Positions 10,850-19,727 of a DNA stretch of 64,000 nt are shown in pieces. The notes beneath the pieces are model-generated. The model had not been told where the DNA came from. It worked only from the letters and a program-made list of their open reading frames with translations, and did not search any database. This DNA is from HNR sp040400085. GTDB lineage: Bacteria > Actinomycetota > Actinomycetes > Actinomycetales > Microbacteriaceae. The stretch spans positions 51,349 through 115,348 of the forward strand of contig JBBAQX010000006.1 in NCBI GenBank assembly GCA_040400085.1, given 5' to 3'. The first letter of the stretch is position 1. Every line of letters begins with the position of its first letter. The translations under genes were made by a program, and so were the position numbers.

Positions 10850-12964
10850 GTGGCACAGGACGTGCTCACCGACCTGAATAAGGTCCGCAACATCGGCATC
10901 ATGGCTCACATCGATGCCGGAAAGACTACAACTACTGAGCGCATCCTGTTCTACACGGGTGTGAACCACAAGTTGGGCGAGACGCACGACGGCGCTTCGA
11001 CCACCGACTGGATGGAGCAGGAGAAAGAGCGCGGTATTACTATTACCAGCGCCGCGGTTACCTGCTTCTGGAACAACAACCAGATCAACATCATTGATAC
11101 CCCGGGTCACGTTGACTTCACGGTTGAGGTGGAGCGTTCGCTTCGTATCCTCGACGGTGCGGTAGCCGTGTTCGACGGTAAAGAGGGCGTTGAGCCTCAG
11201 TCGGAAACGGTTTGGCGTCAGGCCGACAAGTACAACGTTCCCCGCATCTGCTTCGTCAACAAGATGGACAAGCTCGGAGCTGATTTCTACTACACGGTCG
11301 ACACTATTGTTAAGCGTCTCGGCGCTAAGCCTTTGGTTCTGCAGCTCCCTATCGGTTCGGAATCGCAGTTCGAGGGTGTCGTAGACCTCATCGAGATGCG
11401 CGCTCTCACCTGGCGTGGAGATGCAAAGGGTGACGTTGCTCTTGGTGCCAAGTATGCGGTCGAAGAGATCCCCGCTGACTTGGTTGACAAGGCCAACGAA
11501 TACCGGACGACTCTTCTTGAGACCGTTGCCGAGACCAGCGAAGAGCTCATGGAAAAGTACCTCGAGGGCGAAGAGCTCACTGTAGCCGAGGTAAAAGCTG
11601 CTATTCGTAAACTCACTGTTAACAGCGAAATCTACCCGGTTCTCTGTGGCTCTGCCTTCAAGAACCGTGGTGTACAGCCGATGCTGGATGCCGTTGTTGA
11701 CTTCCTGCCTTCGCCGCTTGACGTTCCCGCAACTGAGGCGCACGATCCCCGCGACGAGACGATCATCATCGAGCGTCACCCGGATGCTAACGATCCCTTT
11801 GCAGCTCTGGCATTCAAGGTTGCCGTGCACCCGTTCTTCGGTCGTCTGACTTACGTTCGCGTGTACTCAGGTCGCCTTGACAGCGGTTCGCAGGTTATCA
11901 ACTCAACCAAGGGCAAGAAGGAGCGCATCGGGAAGATCTTCCAGATGCACGCCAACAAGGAGAACCCTGTTGACTTCCTGACCGCAGGAAACATCTACGC
12001 TGTTATCGGGTTGAAGGATACCACCACCGGTGATACCCTTTGCGACCCCAACAACCAGGTGGTTCTTGAGTCGATGACTTTCCCGGAGCCCGTTATCGAG
12101 GTTGCCATCGAGCCCAAGACCAAGGCCGATCAGGAGAAGCTGGGAACGGCTATCCAGAAGCTTGCTGAGGAAGACCCAACGTTCCGCACGGAACAGAACC
12201 AGGAGACCGGTCAGACCGTTATCGCTGGTATGGGTGAGCTTCATCTTGATATTCTTGTTGACCGTATGCGCCGTGAATTCAACGTTGAGGCTAACGTTGG
12301 AAAGCCGCAGGTTGCCTACCGCGAAACAATCCGTCGCGAGGTGCCGAAGTACGATTACACCCACAAGAAGCAGACGGGTGGATCGGGTCAGTTCGCTAAG
12401 GTTCAGATCGCTATCGCTCCTCTGGAGACTGACGGCGACAAGATCTACGAATTCGAGAACAAGGTGACCGGTGGTCGCATTCCTCGTGAGTACATCCCCT
12501 CGGTTGATGCCGGTATCCAGGATGCGCTTGCTGTTGGTGTTCTTGCCGGATTCCCCATGGTGGGAATCAAGGCTTCGCTTCTTGACGGTCAGTACCACGA
12601 CGTTGACTCGTCGGAAATGGCTTTCAAGATCGCCGGATCGATGGCTTTCAAGGAAGCTGTCCGCCTGGCAAACCCGGTTCTGCTCGAGCCGATGATGGCC
12701 GTTGAGGTTCGTACCCCTGAAGAATATATGGGTGACGTAATCGGCGACCTGAACTCGCGTCGTGGCCAGATCCAGTCCATGGAGGACGCTATGGGAGTCA
12801 AGGTCGTTCGCGCCCTCGTCCCCCTTTCCGAAATGTTCGGTTACATTGGTGATCTACGGTCGAAGACCTCGGGTCGTGCAGTGTTCTCGATGACGTTCGA
12901 TTCTTATGCTGAGGTCCCTAAGGCCGTAGCCGAAGAGGTCGTTCAGAAAACCAAGGGCGAATAA
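10850..12964 (+). CDS. fusA: Elongation factor G
   Basis: EF-G is the GTPase that drives ribosomal translocation. The 704-residue product starts at GTG 10850 with GGAGG about 6 bases upstream. G-motifs are visible: AHIDAGKTTTTERIL (P-loop, about 19-33), DTPGHVDF (about 82-89) and NKMD (about 137-140). Domains II to V follow at normal length. It is third in the str operon, 126 bases after rpsG. Confidence 0.99.
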   Translation: MAQDVLTDLNKVRNIGIMAHIDAGKTTTTERILFYTGVNHKLGETHDGASTTDWMEQEKERGITITSAAVTCFWNNNQINIIDTPGHVDFTVEVERSLRILDGAVAVFDGKEGVEPQSETVWRQADKYNVPRICFVNKMDKLGADFYYTVDTIVKRLGAKPLVLQLPIGSESQFEGVVDLIEMRALTWRGDAKGDVALGAKYAVEEIPADLVDKANEYRTTLLETVAETSEELMEKYLEGEELTVAEVKAAIRKLTVNSEIYPVLCGSAFKNRGVQPMLDAVVDFLPSPLDVPATEAHDPRDETIIIERHPDANDPFAALAFKVAVHPFFGRLTYVRVYSGRLDSGSQVINSTKGKKERIGKIFQMHANKENPVDFLTAGNIYAVIGLKDTTTGDTLCDPNNQVVLESMTFPEPVIEVAIEPKTKADQEKLGTAIQKLAEEDPTFRTEQNQETGQTVIAGMGELHLDILVDRMRREFNVEANVGKPQVAYRETIRREVPKYDYTHKKQTGGSGQFAKVQIAIAPLETDGDKIYEFENKVTGGRIPREYIPSVDAGIQDALAVGVLAGFPMVGIKASLLDGQYHDVDSSEMAFKIAGSMAFKEAVRLANPVLLEPMMAVEVRTPEEYMGDVIGDLNSRRGQIQSMEDAMGVKVVRALVPLSEMFGYIGDLRSKTSGRAVFSMTFDSYAEVPKAVAEEVVQKTKGE

Positions 12965-13032
12965 TTTCGCACTGAGGCTGGTCGAAATATTTCGACTAAC
13001 CAAGTATCATAAAACACAAACCCCGTAACAGT

Positions 13033-13056
13033 CCGTGTCGGCAGTCGCCGGCACGG
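13033..13056 (+). promoter_or_regulatory. Leader hairpin before tuf
   Basis: The arms CCGTGTCGGC and GCCGGCACGG pair over 10 positions (one G-U) around the loop AGTC. It lies 32 bases before the tuf start. There is no T-run, so a role in tuf mRNA stability or expression is an inference. Confidence 0.45.
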
Positions 13057-13088
13057 GGTGCTACACGAAAGTCCTGAGGAGGACCACA

Positions 13089-14291
13089 GTGGCGAAGGCC
13101 AAGTTCGAGCGGACTAAGCCGCACGTAAACATCGGAACGATCGGTCACGTTGACCACGGTAAGACGACTCTTACCGCTGCTATCTCAAAGGTACTTGCTG
13201 AAAAGTACCCTGCTCCTGAGTATGCTGCAAACGTGAAGCGTGACTTCGCTACCATCGACTCCGCTCCTGAGGAGCGTCAGCGTGGTATCACGATCAATAT
13301 CTCACACGTTGAGTACGAGACCCCGAAGCGCCACTACGCACACGTAGACGCTCCCGGTCACGCCGACTACATCAAGAACATGATCACCGGTGCCGCTCAG
13401 ATGGACGGTGCAATCCTCGTGGTTGCCGCCACTGACGGTCCGATGGCTCAGACCCGTGAGCACGTTCTGCTCGCGAAGCAGGTTGGTGTTCCTTACCTGC
13501 TCGTCGCACTGAACAAGTCTGACATGGTTGAGGACGAAGAGATCCTTGAGCTCGTTGAGCTCGAGGTTCGCGAGCTCCTGTCGAGCCAGGGCTTCGACGG
13601 CGACAACGTTCCTGTTGTACAGGTGTCGGGACTCAAGGCTCTTGAGGGTGACGAGAAATGGGTTAACTCGGTTCTCGCACTTATGGAAGCCGTTGACGAG
13701 AGCGTGCCGGATCCGGTTCGTGACCGTGACAAGCCCTTCCTGATGCCCGTTGAGGACGTATTCACGATCACCGGTCGTGGAACCGTTGTTACGGGACGTG
13801 CCGAGCGTGGAACGCTTGCTATCAACTCTGAGGTCGAGATCGTTGGTATCCGCCCCACCGTCAAGACGACTGTTACCGGAATCGAAATGTTCCACAAGCA
13901 GCTCGACGAGGCCTGGGCTGGTGAGAACTGTGGTCTGCTCCTTCGTGGAACGAAGCGTGAAGACGTAGAGCGCGGTCAGGTTATCGTTAAGCCCGGTTCG
14001 GTAACCCCGCACACCGAGTTCGACGGAACCGCTTACATCCTGTCAAAGGAAGAGGGCGGCCGTCACAACCCGTTCTTCACCAACTACCGTCCCCAGTTCT
14101 ACTTCCGTACGACGGACGTAACGGGTGTTATCACCCTTCCTGAGGGCACTGACATGGTTATGCCTGGAGACACCACCGACATGGCGGTTGTGCTCATCCA
14201 GCCCATCGCTATGGAAGAGGGCCTCGGCTTCGCTATCCGTGAGGGTGGACGTACCGTAGGTGCTGGTACCGTAACGAAGATCAACAAGTAA
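13089..14291 (+). CDS. tuf: Elongation factor Tu
   Basis: EF-Tu delivers aminoacyl-tRNA to the ribosome. The start is GTG 13089 (MAKAKFERTKPHVNIG), preceded by AGGAGG; a longer in-frame extension of 18 codons overlaps a leader hairpin and is not conserved. The product has 400 residues. It carries the P-loop GHVDHGKTTL, DAPGHADY and NKSD. It is last in the str operon and is followed by a terminator. Confidence 0.99.
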   Translation: MAKAKFERTKPHVNIGTIGHVDHGKTTLTAAISKVLAEKYPAPEYAANVKRDFATIDSAPEERQRGITINISHVEYETPKRHYAHVDAPGHADYIKNMITGAAQMDGAILVVAATDGPMAQTREHVLLAKQVGVPYLLVALNKSDMVEDEEILELVELEVRELLSSQGFDGDNVPVVQVSGLKALEGDEKWVNSVLALMEAVDESVPDPVRDRDKPFLMPVEDVFTITGRGTVVTGRAERGTLAINSEVEIVGIRPTVKTTVTGIEMFHKQLDEAWAGENCGLLLRGTKREDVERGQVIVKPGSVTPHTEFDGTAYILSKEEGGRHNPFFTNYRPQFYFRTTDVTGVITLPEGTDMVMPGDTTDMAVVLIQPIAMEEGLGFAIREGGRTVGAGTVTKINK

Positions 14292-14310
14292 GTATTTTTC
14301 TTACCTGACA

Positions 14311-14346
14311 AACCGGCCTTGCAGCTTACGCTGTGAGGCCGGTTTT
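14311..14346 (+). terminator. tuf terminator
   Basis: AACCGGCCT and AGGCCGGTT pair, followed by TTTGT. It lies 20 bases after the tuf stop and closes the str operon. Confidence 0.85.
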
Positions 14347-14372
14347 GTCGTAACTCGAAAGTCTCGATAATT

Positions 14373-15248
14373 ATGACTGTCTCCTCTGATCCAAACGATA
14401 TACGTAGGACGGAGCTGGGCTACTTTCTTCGTTCCAAACGTCGCCAGCTTAATCCCGAGGACGTGGGTATGCCCGGTGGTGGGCGACGCCGAACCCCGGG
14501 TCTGCGAAGGGAAGAGGTGGCGGTTCTTGCCAACGTCGGTGTCTCTTGGTATGCCCAGCTTGAGCAGGGTAAGGACATTACACCGTCGTCTGGTGTGCTG
14601 GCATCGATAGCGGATGCTTTGAAACTTAATCCGTTAGAAAGAGCTCATCTGGAGCAGCTCTCTGGACAGAGAGACTTTGGGTTTAGCTCCATCGACTGTG
14701 CAAAGAACGAGAACGTTCAGCGTATCGTCAGTAGCCTTGGAGACCTTCCAGCTGTGTGTCTAGACCGATATATGAATGTTTTCGCGGCTAATCCTCTCGC
14801 GGCATATCTTTTTGATTGCACGGTTGGGCGAAATTGTCTTGAGTCATTCTTCGTAGAAACAGACAATTACGACAAATATCAGAGCCGGAGCGATACGGCC
14901 CAGATGCTTGTCTCTCAGTTTCGGCGAAATGCCGCGAGGTATCCTGGTGACCTTAGATTTGCTGATATTGCTCGATCTCTGTCGCACCAAAGCACGGACT
15001 TTGCAGAACTCTGGAGCGCATATACCGTCGGTTCTGACCTACGTTTACAGTTGATCTATACAGACGATGAAATCGGTAGCGTCAACTTTGAGTCGACTAC
15101 CCTCGAGGTGAGCGGAGAGACGGACCTGAATGTTCTGGTCTACCTGCCCCGGGTTGAGGAGGGTTCGGCTGACGTGTGGAACTCTGTTCGTCAGAGCTTT
15201 GCTGCACAGGGAAATCTCGATAGCCTAGCACTCTCACTGTCAGCATAA
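14373..15248 (+). CDS. XRE-family regulator with MmyB-like ligand domain
   Basis: This 291-residue DNA-binding regulator has a helix-turn-helix region at about 12-85 with the diagnostic string RRRTPGLRREEVAVLANVGV followed by WYAQLEQG. The C-terminal part (about 105-285) matches MmyB-like PAS-type domains thought to bind small ligands. Such regulators usually control a neighbouring gene; here the MFS transporter begins after a gap of a few dozen bases that contains a 19-bp inverted repeat. It starts 26 bases after the tuf terminator, so it probably has its own promoter. Confidence 0.88.
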   Translation: MTVSSDPNDIRRTELGYFLRSKRRQLNPEDVGMPGGGRRRTPGLRREEVAVLANVGVSWYAQLEQGKDITPSSGVLASIADALKLNPLERAHLEQLSGQRDFGFSSIDCAKNENVQRIVSSLGDLPAVCLDRYMNVFAANPLAAYLFDCTVGRNCLESFFVETDNYDKYQSRSDTAQMLVSQFRRNAARYPGDLRFADIARSLSHQSTDFAELWSAYTVGSDLRLQLIYTDDEIGSVNFESTTLEVSGETDLNVLVYLPRVEEGSADVWNSVRQSFAAQGNLDSLALSLSA

Positions 15249-15251
15249 CCA

Positions 15252-15270
15252 AGGGGTGGGTACCACCCCT
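15252..15270. promoter_or_regulatory. Inverted repeat between regulator and MFS gene (candidate operator)
   Basis: AGGGGTGG and CCACCCCT are perfect 8-base arms around GTA. It starts 4 bases after the regulator's stop and just ahead of the transporter. It could be the regulator's operator or a short intercistronic hairpin. The transporter start is set downstream of it. Confidence 0.5.
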
Positions 15271-15291
15271 ATTTGGGCAAACAATGGTTAT

Positions 15292-16755
15292 ATGCCATAT
15301 GTTGATACTATTTCACGCAACGTCTTTACTGGACGAGAGCGCATTATTTTGTTTGTTTTGCTTACTTCGCAGTTCATGCTCACGCTTGATTTCTCGATTG
15401 TCACGGTAGCCCTTCCTGCGATGGGGGCGGAGCTATCGATGCCAACGGGAAATCTGCAGCTCGTGATTACGCTGTTCTCTCTTGCCTCAACGAGCCTGAT
15501 CCTCACGATGGGGAGGGTCGCAGAGCGAGTAGGGAGGAAGAGGCTTTTCTTGTCTGGGGTTATTCTCTTGACCGGGGCATCCCTTCTCGGTGGTTTTGCT
15601 CAGAGCCAAGAAGTCTTGCTTGCTGCGCGAGTTTTGCAGGGAGCAGCCATCGCGATTACAACGCCCACGGTTCTGGCTCTGCTGACGACCTCCTTTGCTG
15701 AGGGGCCGTTGCGCACTAAGGCCCTGTCGTACAACGGCCTCCTGATGACGATGGGATTCTCTGCAGGTTCGCTTCTCGGGGGTGTGCTGACCGATCTTTT
15801 GGGGTGGCGGTTCACCTTCCTGATCAATGTTCCGATTGGGGTTGCTGTGGTGATCCTTGCCTGGGTCCTTGTCTCGGATCGTGAACCGCTAAGCACAAAA
15901 GCTCTTGACGTGCCGGGAGCTTTTACAATTACTCTGGGCCTGGTGTTTTTCGTGTTGTGGCTGAGCCAGGTGGAGAAAACCGGATTTAATGGACTGCTTT
16001 CTTACGGTTTCCTTGCAGCAGGGGCAGTACTCTTTATTATTTTTGGAATCATCGAAAGCCGTACGCGTCATGCTCTCTTGCCCGTGTGGTTTTTGAAGCA
16101 GAGGGCTGTGCTGGTTGGCAACCTCGGTGGCATAGTGACGGTGTCCATGGAAACTGCGAAGGTCTTTTTGCTCACTCTCTACCTGCAACAGGTTCTCGGT
16201 GCGACGGCTGGAGTCACCGGCCTCGCACTGGGCGTGCTTGGGCTTGGCTGTATGTTGGGCGGAACTATTGCAGCGAGGATTATCACGAGGATTGGAGCTC
16301 GTATTGCGTTGGGCGCTGGACTCGGGCTTCAGGGCTTAACTGCCATGACTCTTGTGCTGCTGGGAGAGGACTTCGCCGGGAGCTACGCGCATATCTTGGT
16401 TGCCACATTTATTGGAGGTATAGGTCATCTCGTCGCCGTTGTGGCTTATTCTGTCGTCGGTACTTCGGGGCTGTCTAACGATGATCAGGGAACGGCAACC
16501 AGCATCGTCGGGATGTCATTTCAGATCGGAATGCTCGTGGGTATCCCCGTGATGTCAACGATTGCGTTGTCGCAGGTCACGCCCGGTGGCGCATCGGCAT
16601 CAGAGATGCTCGGTGGGCTTCAGCTAGGGCTTTTCCTGACTGGCTTGGTCGTGCTGATCACGTCAATAATTGTTCTTACGGTGCCCCTCTCGAGAAGGGA
16701 TGCTCAGAAGGCGGTCACAGAGCCAGCTTCAGAAGCCGTTACGGTTCCCGCCTAG
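15292..16755 (+). CDS. MFS transporter, DHA2 (drug:H+ antiporter) type
   Basis: The start is uncertain. ATG 15292 gives 487 residues (MPYVDTISRN); an upstream GTG at 15256 falls inside the inverted repeat and is less likely. About 14 hydrophobic segments are present. DHA2 signatures are visible: DFSIVTVALPAMG near TM1, GRVAERVGRKRLFL (motif A, loop 2-3), RVLQGAAIAITTPTVLALL near TM4, and a motif-C-like GFSAGSLLGGVLTDLLGW. This is the EmrB/QacA-like family exporting drugs or metabolites. With the regulator upstream it forms an efflux cassette inserted between the str and S10 operons. The substrate is unknown. Confidence 0.87.
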   Translation: MPYVDTISRNVFTGRERIILFVLLTSQFMLTLDFSIVTVALPAMGAELSMPTGNLQLVITLFSLASTSLILTMGRVAERVGRKRLFLSGVILLTGASLLGGFAQSQEVLLAARVLQGAAIAITTPTVLALLTTSFAEGPLRTKALSYNGLLMTMGFSAGSLLGGVLTDLLGWRFTFLINVPIGVAVVILAWVLVSDREPLSTKALDVPGAFTITLGLVFFVLWLSQVEKTGFNGLLSYGFLAAGAVLFIIFGIIESRTRHALLPVWFLKQRAVLVGNLGGIVTVSMETAKVFLLTLYLQQVLGATAGVTGLALGVLGLGCMLGGTIAARIITRIGARIALGAGLGLQGLTAMTLVLLGEDFAGSYAHILVATFIGGIGHLVAVVAYSVVGTSGLSNDDQGTATSIVGMSFQIGMLVGIPVMSTIALSQVTPGGASASEMLGGLQLGLFLTGLVVLITSIIVLTVPLSRRDAQKAVTEPASEAVTVPA

Positions 16756-16775
16756 GCGTCGTGCGTTAAACGCAG

Positions 16776-16839
16776 TCGGCCCAAGTTGCACCACTCGGTC
16801 CCAGCTGGTGCTGGAACCGAGTGGTGCAACTTGGGCCGA
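16776..16839. repeat. 24-bp perfect inverted repeat with TTGGGCC core (bidirectional terminator / repeat element)
   Basis: The arms 16776-16799 and 16816-16839 are exactly complementary over 24 bases; the left begins TCGGCCCAAGTTGCACC. Inside the loop CCAGC/GCTGG pairs further. It lies between the convergent MFS and pdxK genes, 7 bases from the pdxK stop. The outer ends (TCGGCCCAA/TTGGGCCGA) match the core of the repeats at 57.0 kb and 63.85 kb. Confidence 0.85.
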
Positions 16840-16846
16840 TATGGTT

Positions 16847-17647
16847 TTAGCTACCTTGCCAGACGGCGTCGAATGGGGCGTTGGAGGGTACCCGATTCTC
16901 GATCGACTTGTGAACGAACTCTTTGGCAATCTGGGCTGCCTCGAGGGGAGAGAAACCCTTCGCGATCTCAGCCGTGACGGCGGCGGCAAGCGAGCACCCT
17001 GCGCCACTTACGGCAACTTCGCCGACTTTGGGAGCTGAGAGGAGCTCGAGAGTTGTGCCATCGTAAAATACATCAACTGCATCGCTGCCGGAAATTCTCA
17101 CTCCACCCTTGGCTAGGACCGTTGCTCCACTGGTATCAAAAATTCGCTTAGCCGCATCTGAGAGCTCGCGTGCGTTGGATATCGAGTCGAGCCCGGAAAG
17201 CTGGAGCGTTTCGAAATGGTTTGGGGTCACGAACGTCGCAAACGGAAGGATGCTTGATTTCAGAGCCTGATCCGTGTCGAGTGCATGCCCCGGTTCCTGT
17301 CCTTTGCAGATGAGGACCGGGTCGAGGATTACGTTGCTGAAGTTACGAGTCTTGAGGGCATCTGCAACAACCGAGATTGTGGCGGGGGAACCGAGCATCC
17401 CAATCTTGACCGTGTCAAGCTGGTCCGAACCGTATGCAGATAGTGAGGCCTCTATTTGGTCCGATATCACTTGGGGATCAATCGGAACGAAGCGGTGGTT
17501 CCAGTTGTCATTCGGGTCGAACGAAACGATGCACGTGAGCGCTGCGATTCCGAACACATTGCGGGCTTGAAATGTTTTGAGATCGGCCTGGGCGCCTGCG
17601 CCGCCGGTGGCTTCGGATCCTGCGATAGTGAGAACAATTTTAGGCAT
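16847..17647 (-). CDS. pdxK: Pyridoxine/pyridoxal kinase, ThiD-like type
   Basis: This 266-residue ribokinase-fold enzyme has TIAGSEATGGAGAQADLKTF at 7-26, a DPVLICKG motif near 130, and the anion-hole motif SGAGCSLAAAVTAE near 226. NWNHRFVPID and DPVLICKG are typical of the Bacillus PdxK (ThiD-like) group that phosphorylates B6 vitamers. A hydroxymethylpyrimidine kinase role (ThiD) is the alternative. It is convergent with the MFS gene and divergent from the S10 operon. No other B6 or thiamine gene is nearby. Confidence 0.82.
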   Translation of the reverse strand: MPKIVLTIAGSEATGGAGAQADLKTFQARNVFGIAALTCIVSFDPNDNWNHRFVPIDPQVISDQIEASLSAYGSDQLDTVKIGMLGSPATISVVADALKTRNFSNVILDPVLICKGQEPGHALDTDQALKSSILPFATFVTPNHFETLQLSGLDSISNARELSDAAKRIFDTSGATVLAKGGVRISGSDAVDVFYDGTTLELLSAPKVGEVAVSGAGCSLAAAVTAEIAKGFSPLEAAQIAKEFVHKSIENRVPSNAPFDAVWQGS

Positions 17648-18073
17648 GAATCAATCCTAAGCGCTGGAGGAGATGAGGGTTGGTACTTTTCCTCATGTGA
17701 AGCGGGAGGTTAACCTACGCTGAGAACTTTGTGTATAAGGGAACGAATGCGACACGCCCGGGTTGCATAATCACCTGTAACTGTGGCAGAATTACGTAGT
17801 TCAGTATTTCGAACGCATACGTGTGTTCGAATCACTGCCAGGCAGTGCATAGCTTGATTAGGATCGCTTCTAATCCACATAGTTAGGCCGCGGGTAGCAG
17901 AACACTGCTCACAATCCCATCTCACTAAACGTACTTGATGTGCGCCGTTCGTGACTAGAGAGTGAGCCTTGATAGAAGAACAGCGGTGTGACATGAAAGT
18001 GTTCCACGTTTAGTCCGCAAGACGTCCAATGTGGTGAAAATCATAAGACGCAACTAGAAAGAGAGAGTCACTA
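17648..18073 (+). other. Non-coding region: S10 operon promoter and structured leader
   Basis: These 426 bases hold no convincing gene. After a candidate promoter (17710-17739) lie several small stems: CACTGCC/GGCAGTG at 17833-17847, GATTAG/CTAATC at 17856-17875, AGCAG/CTGCT at 17896-17909, and CTCACT/AGTGAG at 17921-17966 enclosing 34 bases. The leader would be about 330 bases. In E. coli the S10 leader is where L4 acts; whether this one is regulated in a similar way is an inference. Confidence 0.6.
17710..17739 (+). promoter_or_regulatory. Candidate S10 operon promoter
   Basis: TTAACC and TATAAG are spaced by 18 bases, upstream of rpsJ. It was identified by eye; other candidates nearer rpsJ cannot be excluded. 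Confidence 0.4.
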
Positions 18074-18382
18074 ATGGCGGGACAAAAGATCCGCATTCGA
18101 CTTAAGTCGTATGACCACGCCGGTCTCGACACCTCGGCACGCAAAATCGTTGACACTGTTACCCGCGCGGGTGCAACTGTTATCGGTCCAGTGCCGCTTC
18201 CAACCGAGAAGAACGTGATCGCTGTGATCCGTTCTCCTCACAAGTACAAGGACAGCCGGGAGCACTTCGAGAAGCGCACTCATAAGCGCCTTATCGACAT
18301 CGTTGACCCGACGCCTAAGGCCGTTGATTCACTGATGCGCCTTGACCTGCCCGCCGATGTTAACATCGAGATCAAGCTCTAA
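18074..18382 (+). CDS. rpsJ: 30S ribosomal protein S10
   Basis: First gene of the S10 operon. It has 102 residues, normal length, with IRLKSYDHAGLD and the conserved GPVPLPTEKN and SPHKYKDSREHFE motifs. S10 binds the 30S head; in E. coli it also joins antitermination complexes. An AGAGAGAG-type site precedes the ATG. Confidence 0.98.
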   Translation: MAGQKIRIRLKSYDHAGLDTSARKIVDTVTRAGATVIGPVPLPTEKNVIAVIRSPHKYKDSREHFEKRTHKRLIDIVDPTPKAVDSLMRLDLPADVNIEIKL

Positions 18383-18389
18383 GGGAATC

Positions 18390-19046
18390 ATGTCTACTGC
18401 TGCAAAGACCTCAAAGGGTCTGCTAGGCACGAAGCTTGGCATGACTCAGGTATGGGACGAGAACAATAAACTCATCCCCGTTACCGTTATCGAAATCAGC
18501 CCGAACGTGGTAACCCAGGTTCGCACCCCCGAGGTGGATGGCTACAGCGCGATTCAGATCGCCGCTGGTCAGATTGACCCTCGCAAGGTGAACAAGCCTG
18601 CTGCCGGTCACTTCGATAAGGCAGGCGTAACGCCTCGCCGCCACATCACTGAAATCCGCACCTCCGACGCCGCTGATTACTCGGCAGGCCAGGAGCTCCC
18701 CGTCGAGACCGTCTTCGAAGCTGGACAGCTTGTCGACGTTGTTGGCACGAGCAAGGGTAAGGGATTCGCCGGTGTAATGAAGCGTCACAACTTCCACGGT
18801 GTTGGTGCGTCTCACGGTTCACACCGTAACCACCGCAAGCCCGGTTCAATCGGTGCATCGGCTACGCCGAGCCGCGTGTTCAAGGGCATGAAGATGGCTG
18901 GACGTATGGGTGGCGATCGGGTAACCGTTCAGAACCTTACAGTTCACGCTGTTGACGCTGAAAAGGGCATCATCCTGGTCAAGGGAGCCGTTCCTGGCGC
19001 TCGTGGCCGTCTCGTATTCGTTCGCAACGCTGTGAAGGGGGCGTAG
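18390..19046 (+). CDS. rplC: 50S ribosomal protein L3
   Basis: The start is ATG 18390 (MSTAAKTSKGLLGTKLGMTQ), 7 bases after rpsJ, with AGGGAA before it; a longer frame overlapping rpsJ is not conserved. The 218-residue protein has the GASHGSHRNHRKPGSIG loop that reaches toward the peptidyl transferase centre. It binds 23S rRNA early in assembly. Confidence 0.97.
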   Translation: MSTAAKTSKGLLGTKLGMTQVWDENNKLIPVTVIEISPNVVTQVRTPEVDGYSAIQIAAGQIDPRKVNKPAAGHFDKAGVTPRRHITEIRTSDAADYSAGQELPVETVFEAGQLVDVVGTSKGKGFAGVMKRHNFHGVGASHGSHRNHRKPGSIGASATPSRVFKGMKMAGRMGGDRVTVQNLTVHAVDAEKGIILVKGAVPGARGRLVFVRNAVKGA

Positions 19047-19049
19047 TTC

Positions 19050-19727
19050 ATGGCTACCGCAACCACGCTTGATGTACTTGACGCGAAGGGTAAGAAGGCA
19101 GGAAGCGTTGAGCTTCCCGCTTCGATCTTCGACGTTGAGACCAATGTTCCGCTTATCCACCAGGTTGTCACTGCTCAGCTTGCAGCTGCTCGCCAGGGAA
19201 CTCACAAGACCAAGGGTCGTGGTGAGGTTTCCGGTGCAGGACGTAAGCCGTTCAAGCAGAAGGGAACCGGTCGCGCTCGTCAGGGCTCGATCCGTGCTCC
19301 TCACATGACCGGTGGTGGAATTGTTCACGGGCCAGTGCCTCGCGATTACGCGCAGCGCACCCCCAAGAAGATGATTGCTGCTGCACTTCGTGGCTCGCTG
19401 TCTGACCGCGCACGCGGCGGACGCATCCACGTTGTTGAGTCCATCGGGCTCGCAGACGCACCGTCAACCAAGACCGCCGTGTCTTTTCTGTCGACCGTAG
19501 CTCCCGGACGCCGCGTGCTGATGGTTCTCGATCGCAGTGACGACGCAACTCAGAAGAGCGTTCGCAACATCGAAGACCTGCACGTAATCAGCTGGGACCA
19601 GCTGAACGCGTACGACGTCCTCGTCAGCGACGATCTCGTCTTCACCAAGGCAGCCTTCGATGAATTCGTCAGCGCTAAATCAGGCGATGCTAAGGCAACT
19701 GACACCAAGAAGGAGGTTTCGGCATGA
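19050..19727 (+). CDS. rplD: 50S ribosomal protein L4
   Basis: L4 lines the exit tunnel. It has 225 residues, with the extended loop GRGEVSGAGRKPFKQKGTGR near 50-70. In E. coli L4 also represses the S10 operon through its leader; a long leader exists here too. It overlaps rplW by 4 bases (ATGA). Confidence 0.97.
   Translation: MATATTLDVLDAKGKKAGSVELPASIFDVETNVPLIHQVVTAQLAAARQGTHKTKGRGEVSGAGRKPFKQKGTGRARQGSIRAPHMTGGGIVHGPVPRDYAQRTPKKMIAAALRGSLSDRARGGRIHVVESIGLADAPSTKTAVSFLSTVAPGRRVLMVLDRSDDATQKSVRNIEDLHVISWDQLNAYDVLVSDDLVFTKAAFDEFVSAKSGDAKATDTKKEVSA

Noticed and set aside
10634..11830. Long open frame (398 codons) on the minus strand across fusA
   Set aside because: It lies wholly opposite rpsG and conserved fusA, has no ribosome site or recognisable domain, and is explained by high-GC codon bias.
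13035..13088. 18-codon N-terminal extension of tuf
   Set aside because: It runs through a leader hairpin, lies upstream of AGGAGG, and does not match EF-Tu proteins.
17821..17850. tRNA-like GTTCGAATC sequence
   Set aside because: It resembles a T-loop, but the T-stem does not pair beyond three bases and no acceptor or anticodon arms are found around it.
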